Shown: one piece after another, positions 8,608 through 11,792 of the stretch
How the letters are laid out: each line of letters opens with the position of its first letter
Numbering within the stretch: the first letter of the stretch is position 1
Assembly: GCA_937903095.1 (NCBI GenBank)
Contig: CALCZN010000102.1
Coordinates: forward strand, 1-11,792
Source of the DNA: Zeimonas sp937903095
GTDB lineage: Bacteria > Pseudomonadota > Gammaproteobacteria > Burkholderiales > Burkholderiaceae_E
Direction: 5' to 3'
Length of the DNA stretch: 11,792 bases
Made by a program: the position numbers and the translations under genes
Notes under the pieces: model-generated
Told to the model about the DNA's origin: nothing
The model's input: only the letters and a program-made list of their open reading frames with translations
Databases searched by the model: none

Positions 8608-8634
8608 CATTTTCCAAAATCCTTTGGAAAATGT
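8607..8634. promoter_or_regulatory. Perfect 12-bp inverted repeat, probable operator of the FCD/GntR regulator
   Basis: The left arm ACATTTTCCAAA (8607-8618) and right arm TTTGGAAAATGT (8623-8634) are exact reverse complements around the 4-base spacer ATCC. The site is AT-rich in a very GC-rich window and lies between the divergent amidohydrolase and regulator genes. It touches the -35 box of the leftward promoter and covers the likely -35 region of the rightward one. GntR-family dimers bind such symmetrical sites and often control their divergent neighbour. Repression of both directions is the simplest reading; activation of the leftward promoter from the edge of its -35 box is also possible. 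Confidence 0.75.
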
Positions 8635-8654
8635 GGAGACTGCCGCCGTATACT
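8624..8654 (+). promoter_or_regulatory. Putative promoter of the GntR regulator gene (near-leaderless)
   Basis: A -10-like TATACT (8649-8654, five of six to consensus) lies six bases before the ATG at 8661. A weak -35-like TTGGAA (8624-8629, four of six) lies 19 bases upstream and is inside the right arm of the inverted repeat. Transcription would begin at or very near the ATG, and no Shine-Dalgarno sequence is present there. The weak -35 and long spacing keep confidence moderate. Confidence 0.45.
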
Positions 8655-8660
8655 CGTGCG

Positions 8661-9440
8661 ATGAATGCACGACTTCGTCCCGAAGCCGGTCATGCGAACG
8701 GTGCTCCGAAGCCTGCCGACGCGACCGAGCCGCCTTCCTGGGGCCCCAGGGCAGGCGCGCCGCGCGGCATCGAGCCGCGCACGCTCGCCGGACGAACGGC
8801 CCAGCAGATCCGCCGCGACATCATCTGCAACCGCTTCCAGCCCGGCGAGCGCCTCACGATCGAGAAGCTCGCGCAGCGCTACGGCGTCGGCACGAGCCCT
8901 CTGCGCGAAGCGCTGTTCCAGGTGGCCGGCGACGGCCTGGTGCACGTCGTCGATCACAAGGGATTCGTGGTCGCGCCGCTCAATCCGCAGGAGATGCTCG
9001 ACGTCTCGTCGCTGCGCGCGTACCTGGAGATCAACGCGCTGCAGCGATCGATCCGGCAGGGCGACGACAACTGGGAGGCGGCGATCGTCACCGCGGCCCA
9101 TCGGCTGGCGAAGGCGGCGGCGCGTCTGACGGCTTCGGCCACCGGCGATCCTTCGAGTGCCCAGGACGAATGGGAGCAGCGGCATCGCGAGTTCCACTAC
9201 GCGCTGTGCAGCGCCTGCGGATCGCCGTGGCTGCTGCATTTCTTCGACGTGCTCTACGATCAGCTCGAGCGTTATCGGCGCCATCTGTGGCGCTACGGCG
9301 AGCGGGTGCACGACGCCGACGACCAGCACGAGCAGCTCAAGAAGGCCGCGCTCGCCCGCGATGCGAAGCAGGCGCGCAAGGTGCTCGAAGAGCACTTCCG
9401 TCGCCAGGCCGAATTGACGACCGTTCCGCCGCAGGCCTGA
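8661..9440 (+). CDS. GntR-family transcriptional regulator, FCD subfamily
   Basis: The 259-residue protein has a poorly conserved, Pro/Ala-rich N-terminal tail (1-40), a GntR winged helix-turn-helix (about 44-106, with QQIRRDIICNRFQPGERL, YGVGTSPLREAL and HKGFVVAPL) and a helical FCD effector domain (about 112-250). H175, H179, H223 and H245 are candidates for the metal site common in FCD domains. The gene diverges from the catabolic operon over a 142-base control region with a perfect inverted repeat, so it probably controls that operon and itself in response to a pathway acid. ATG 8661 has no Shine-Dalgarno sequence; an in-frame ATG at 8631 would add ten residues but would lie inside the inverted repeat. 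It converges with the second binding-protein gene, 15 bases apart. Confidence 0.92.
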   Translation: MNARLRPEAGHANGAPKPADATEPPSWGPRAGAPRGIEPRTLAGRTAQQIRRDIICNRFQPGERLTIEKLAQRYGVGTSPLREALFQVAGDGLVHVVDHKGFVVAPLNPQEMLDVSSLRAYLEINALQRSIRQGDDNWEAAIVTAAHRLAKAAARLTASATGDPSSAQDEWEQRHREFHYALCSACGSPWLLHFFDVLYDQLERYRRHLWRYGERVHDADDQHEQLKKAALARDAKQARKVLEEHFRRQAELTTVPPQA

Positions 9441-9455
9441 ATCGGCCGCAGTCGC

Positions 9456-10601
9456 TCAATCCGCCAGCGACCACCCCCCATTGCGGATCTCCAGCATCGG
9501 ATAGGCGTTCACGTCCAGCCCCATGTGATCGGTGCTCGACATGTTGTACGTGCCGGCGGTGAGCACCATGCCCTTCGTCTGTTCGAGCGCGTCGCGTACC
9601 TTCGCCTTGTCGGTGGAGCCCGCGCGCTTGACGGCATCGAGGTAGAGCATCAACGCGTCGAAGGCGCAGCCGCCGAAGTGCGAGACGTCGGACTTCCACA
9701 GATTCCGGTAGGCGCTCGCGTAGCTGCTGACGACCGCTTTCTGCGGATTGCTGTCCGGCAGATCGTCGGCCACCAGCATCGCGGTGCAGGGCAGCAGCGT
9801 GCCGTTGGCGGCTTCGCCGGTGAGCCGGATGAAGTCGTTCGAGCACACCGCATAGGACTGGTACAGCGGCTTGTTCATGCCCAGCTGCCGGTAGTTGCGC
9901 GTGACGACGGCCGGCCCCTGCCCCGCGCCGAAGACGAAGATCGCCTGCACGTCCGCGTCCTGCTTGATCCTCGTGAGTTGCGGAGTCGTGTCGACGTCGG
10001 TGGCGCCGTAGACTTCCCGCGCGACGATCTGCACGCCGTACTTCGCGGCAACGAGTTCCGACTGCGCCTTGCCCGACTGGCCGTAGCCGCTGTTCTCGCT
10101 GAACAGCGCGATCTTCGTGATGCCGCGCTTGCGCATGTCGCGGAAGACCATCTCCGCGACGATGCGGTCGGTCAGCGAAGTCTTGAACACCCACTTCTTC
10201 ACGGGTTCGATGATCGAAATGGCTCCGGCCATCGTGATGAACGGAACCTCGGCCTGCTCGACCAGCGGAATCATCGACATCGCCGCGCCGCTCATCGACC
10301 CGCCGATGACGACGTCGACGCGATCGCTGTTGAGCAGGCGCTTGGTGAACGAATTGGCCTTGTTGACGTCGCTCGCGTCGTCGTAGGCGACGAGTTCGAG
10401 CTGCCGGCCGAGCACGCCGCCCTGCCGGTTGATCGAGTCGACGTACATCTGCAGCGTCTTCATCTGTGGATCGCCGATGATGCTGGCTGATCCGGTGGCC
10501 GAAACTACCGATCCGATGCGGATCGGCTCGGCGGCGTGAGCGAACAGTGCAAAGGCGGTGAGCGCGAGAAGGGCAAGCCAGCGATGCATCGGGATGTTCA
10601 T
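9456..10601 (-). CDS. Liv-type periplasmic substrate-binding protein (second copy, complete)
   Basis: The 381-residue protein is a type I periplasmic binding protein (Peripla_BP_6/LivK-like). It has a Sec signal peptide with likely cleavage after LFAHA (residue 23), then EPIRIGSVVSATGSAS (25-40), the ligand-contact text GGSMSGAAMSMIPLVE (100-115), ALFSENSGYGQSG (165-177) and FGGCAFDALMLYLDAVK (309-325). Cysteines at 253, 272 and 312 leave room for one disulfide. The start at 10601 is supported by GAGGAG (10611-10616, minus strand) 9 bases upstream. It lies 44 bases after the reductase gene and is probably cotranscribed with it. No permease or ATPase genes follow, so it may use the LivGFHM proteins of the neighbouring operon. 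It differs clearly from the first binding protein, so the two may recognise different ligands. Confidence 0.92.
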   Translation of the reverse strand: MNIPMHRWLALLALTAFALFAHAAEPIRIGSVVSATGSASIIGDPQMKTLQMYVDSINRQGGVLGRQLELVAYDDASDVNKANSFTKRLLNSDRVDVVIGGSMSGAAMSMIPLVEQAEVPFITMAGAISIIEPVKKWVFKTSLTDRIVAEMVFRDMRKRGITKIALFSENSGYGQSGKAQSELVAAKYGVQIVAREVYGATDVDTTPQLTRIKQDADVQAIFVFGAGQGPAVVTRNYRQLGMNKPLYQSYAVCSNDFIRLTGEAANGTLLPCTAMLVADDLPDSNPQKAVVSSYASAYRNLWKSDVSHFGGCAFDALMLYLDAVKRAGSTDKAKVRDALEQTKGMVLTAGTYNMSSTDHMGLDVNAYPMLEIRNGGWSLAD

Positions 10602-10645
10602 GATGTCTGTCTCCTCTGGTTGAACCGGCAATGGGCGATCGACTC

Positions 10646-11792
10646 CTAGAGATCGAGAACGAGACGCTCGGACTTCGCGCGCGAGACGCAGACCACCATC
10701 GTTCTTCCGGTTTCCTGCTCCTGCGGCGTCAGGCAGAAGTCGCGATGTTCGATGGCACCTTCGCAGACGACCGTCTCGCAGGTGCGGCAGGTGCCTTCGC
10801 GGCACGAACTCACCACCGGAATCCCGTTCTGCTCGAGGATCTGCAGAATGGTCCTGTCGGCGGGCACCGTCAGCGAGCGTCCGCTGCGGCGAAGCTCGAT
10901 GGTGAAAGGTCTAGCATCGGCGGGAATCGCGACCGAAGCGCCGGACGGCGCGTTGAAATACTCGAAGTGCACGCTCGCGGGGTCGCGATGGCTGGCAGCC
11001 TCCTTCACGGCCGCCATCATCGGCGCGGGACCGCAGCAGTAGACGTGCTCGCCGTGCGGCGCGCCCGACAGCCACGGCTGCGGATCGAAGACGCGCGATT
11101 CCTGCTCGTCGCAGTGCAGGTGGACCGAGCCTCCGCCGATCCCCGAGAGGCTTTCGAGGAACGCGGCGCGCTCGGCGCTGCGCACTGCGTAGGCCAGCCG
11201 CCACCGGCGGCCCTGCGCCTCGCACCAGCGGATCATCGCGAGGATCGGCGTGATGCCGATGCCGCCGGCGAGGAACAGGTACTGCGTGGCCGAAGCATCG
11301 AGCGGAAAGCCGTTGCGCGGCGCGGCGACGTCGAGCGTCATGCCCTTGCGCAGCGACTCGTGGACGAACTGCGAGCCGCCCCTGCCGTTCGGCGCACGTG
11401 CGATTCCGAGCACGTAGCGATCGCGTTCGCGCCAGTCGTTGCTCAGCGAGTAGTGGCGGATCAGGCCGTTGGGCAGGTCGACCGCGACGTGGGCGCCGGG
11501 CTCGAAGGCGGGCAGTTCGCCGCCGCCGGGCGCGCGCAGTTCGACCTGCACGACGTCGAGCGCTTCGGTGCGCACGTCGGCGACCTCGAGCCGCAGCTTC
11601 GGGCTCGCCGTCGGCAGAACGGCGCGCGCGCCGTCGCCTGTCGTCGCGCCCGCCGCTTCGGGAATGCCGGGGCTCTTGATGAACAGCAGCACGAGGCGGC
11701 TGTCCGGGCTCGCTGCCAGGCCGTGGCGGATGCCGGCCGGAATGAAGATCATGCTGGTCGGCTCGACCGCGAGCCGCTGCTCGCCGACCCAG
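10646..11792 (-). CDS. VanB/PDR-type flavin and [2Fe-2S] reductase with an N-terminal cupin-like segment (cut by right edge)
   Basis: The frame is open to the right edge (381 residues visible). Residues below are numbered from the in-frame Met at 11752. The core is a phthalate dioxygenase reductase/VanB-type protein: flavin site RHYSLSN (99-105), nucleotide-binding GGIGITP (163-169) and YCCGP (238-242), VHFEYF (261-266), and a C-terminal plant-type ferredoxin domain with C317, C322, C325 and C355. The Gly usually found before the third Cys is Arg324. It would pass electrons from NAD(P)H to a Rieske oxygenase that is not in this window. Ahead of the reductase, text such as VGEQRLAVEP and FIPAGIRHG (3-11) reads as the C-terminal part of a cupin barrel, joined by a linker at about 30-52. 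The protein therefore looks like a cupin-reductase fusion; the Met at 11752 lies inside the cupin and is unlikely to be the true start. Confidence 0.87.
   Translation of the reverse strand, partial: WVGEQRLAVEPTSMIFIPAGIRHGLAASPDSRLVLLFIKSPGIPEAAGATTGDGARAVLPTASPKLRLEVADVRTEALDVVQVELRAPGGGELPAFEPGAHVAVDLPNGLIRHYSLSNDWRERDRYVLGIARAPNGRGGSQFVHESLRKGMTLDVAAPRNGFPLDASATQYLFLAGGIGITPILAMIRWCEAQGRRWRLAYAVRSAERAAFLESLSGIGGGSVHLHCDEQESRVFDPQPWLSGAPHGEHVYCCGPAPMMAAVKEAASHRDPASVHFEYFNAPSGASVAIPADARPFTIELRRSGRSLTVPADRTILQILEQNGIPVVSSCREGTCRTCETVVCEGAIEHRDFCLTPQEQETGRTMVVCVSRAKSERLVLDL

Noticed and set aside
9451..9471. A possible terminator hairpin between the convergent regulator and binding-protein genes (GTCGCT and AGCGAC around a 9-base loop)
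   Set aside because: The stem is only 6 bp, there is no run of T on either strand, and it overlaps the stop codon and final codons of the binding-protein gene. Chance occurrence is likely in GC-rich DNA.
10646..11752. Taking ATG 11752 as the start of the reductase
   Set aside because: This Met lies inside cupin-like text that continues upstream in frame to the window edge, so the visible gene is best treated as 5'-truncated.

Overview
The window is very GC-rich DNA with tightly packed genes. Its gene content points to a soil- or water-type proteobacterium, most likely a betaproteobacterium of the Burkholderiales: a Liv-type ABC importer, an FCD-family GntR regulator, a VanB/PDR-type reductase and a class III extradiol dioxygenase. 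This assignment is inferred from gene content and composition, not from a phylogenetic marker. No RNA gene, mobile element, CRISPR array or origin is visible.

Left and centre (1-8518, minus strand): nine genes read leftward with overlaps or short gaps and look like one catabolic operon. In transcription order they are a YtcJ-type amidohydrolase, a LigB-LigA fused extradiol dioxygenase, a cyclase-family metal hydrolase, an acetamidase/formamidase-family protein, LivG, LivF, LivH, LivM, and a periplasmic substrate-binding protein cut by the left edge. The control region (8519-8660) holds a good sigma70-like promoter for this operon, a perfect 12-bp inverted repeat, and a weaker divergent promoter that would give the regulator gene an almost leaderless mRNA.

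Right (8661-11792): a plus-strand FCD/GntR regulator faces a second, minus-strand unit. That unit carries a complete second Liv-type binding protein and, upstream of it, a VanB-type flavin/[2Fe-2S] reductase whose N-terminus continues into a cupin-like segment and off the right edge.

Taken together, this looks like a locus for uptake and oxidative breakdown of an aromatic or N-heteroaromatic compound: import (two binding proteins, LivGFHM), hydroxylation or demethylation (reductase, oxygenase partner not in the window), ring cleavage (dioxygenase), and hydrolysis of amide or lactone-like products (cyclase, formamidase-like protein, amidohydrolase). The regulator probably acts at the inverted repeat. 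The substrate cannot be read from the sequence. Three amide/C-N hydrolase-type families beside a ring-cleaving dioxygenase favour a nitrogen-containing substrate, but that is inference.
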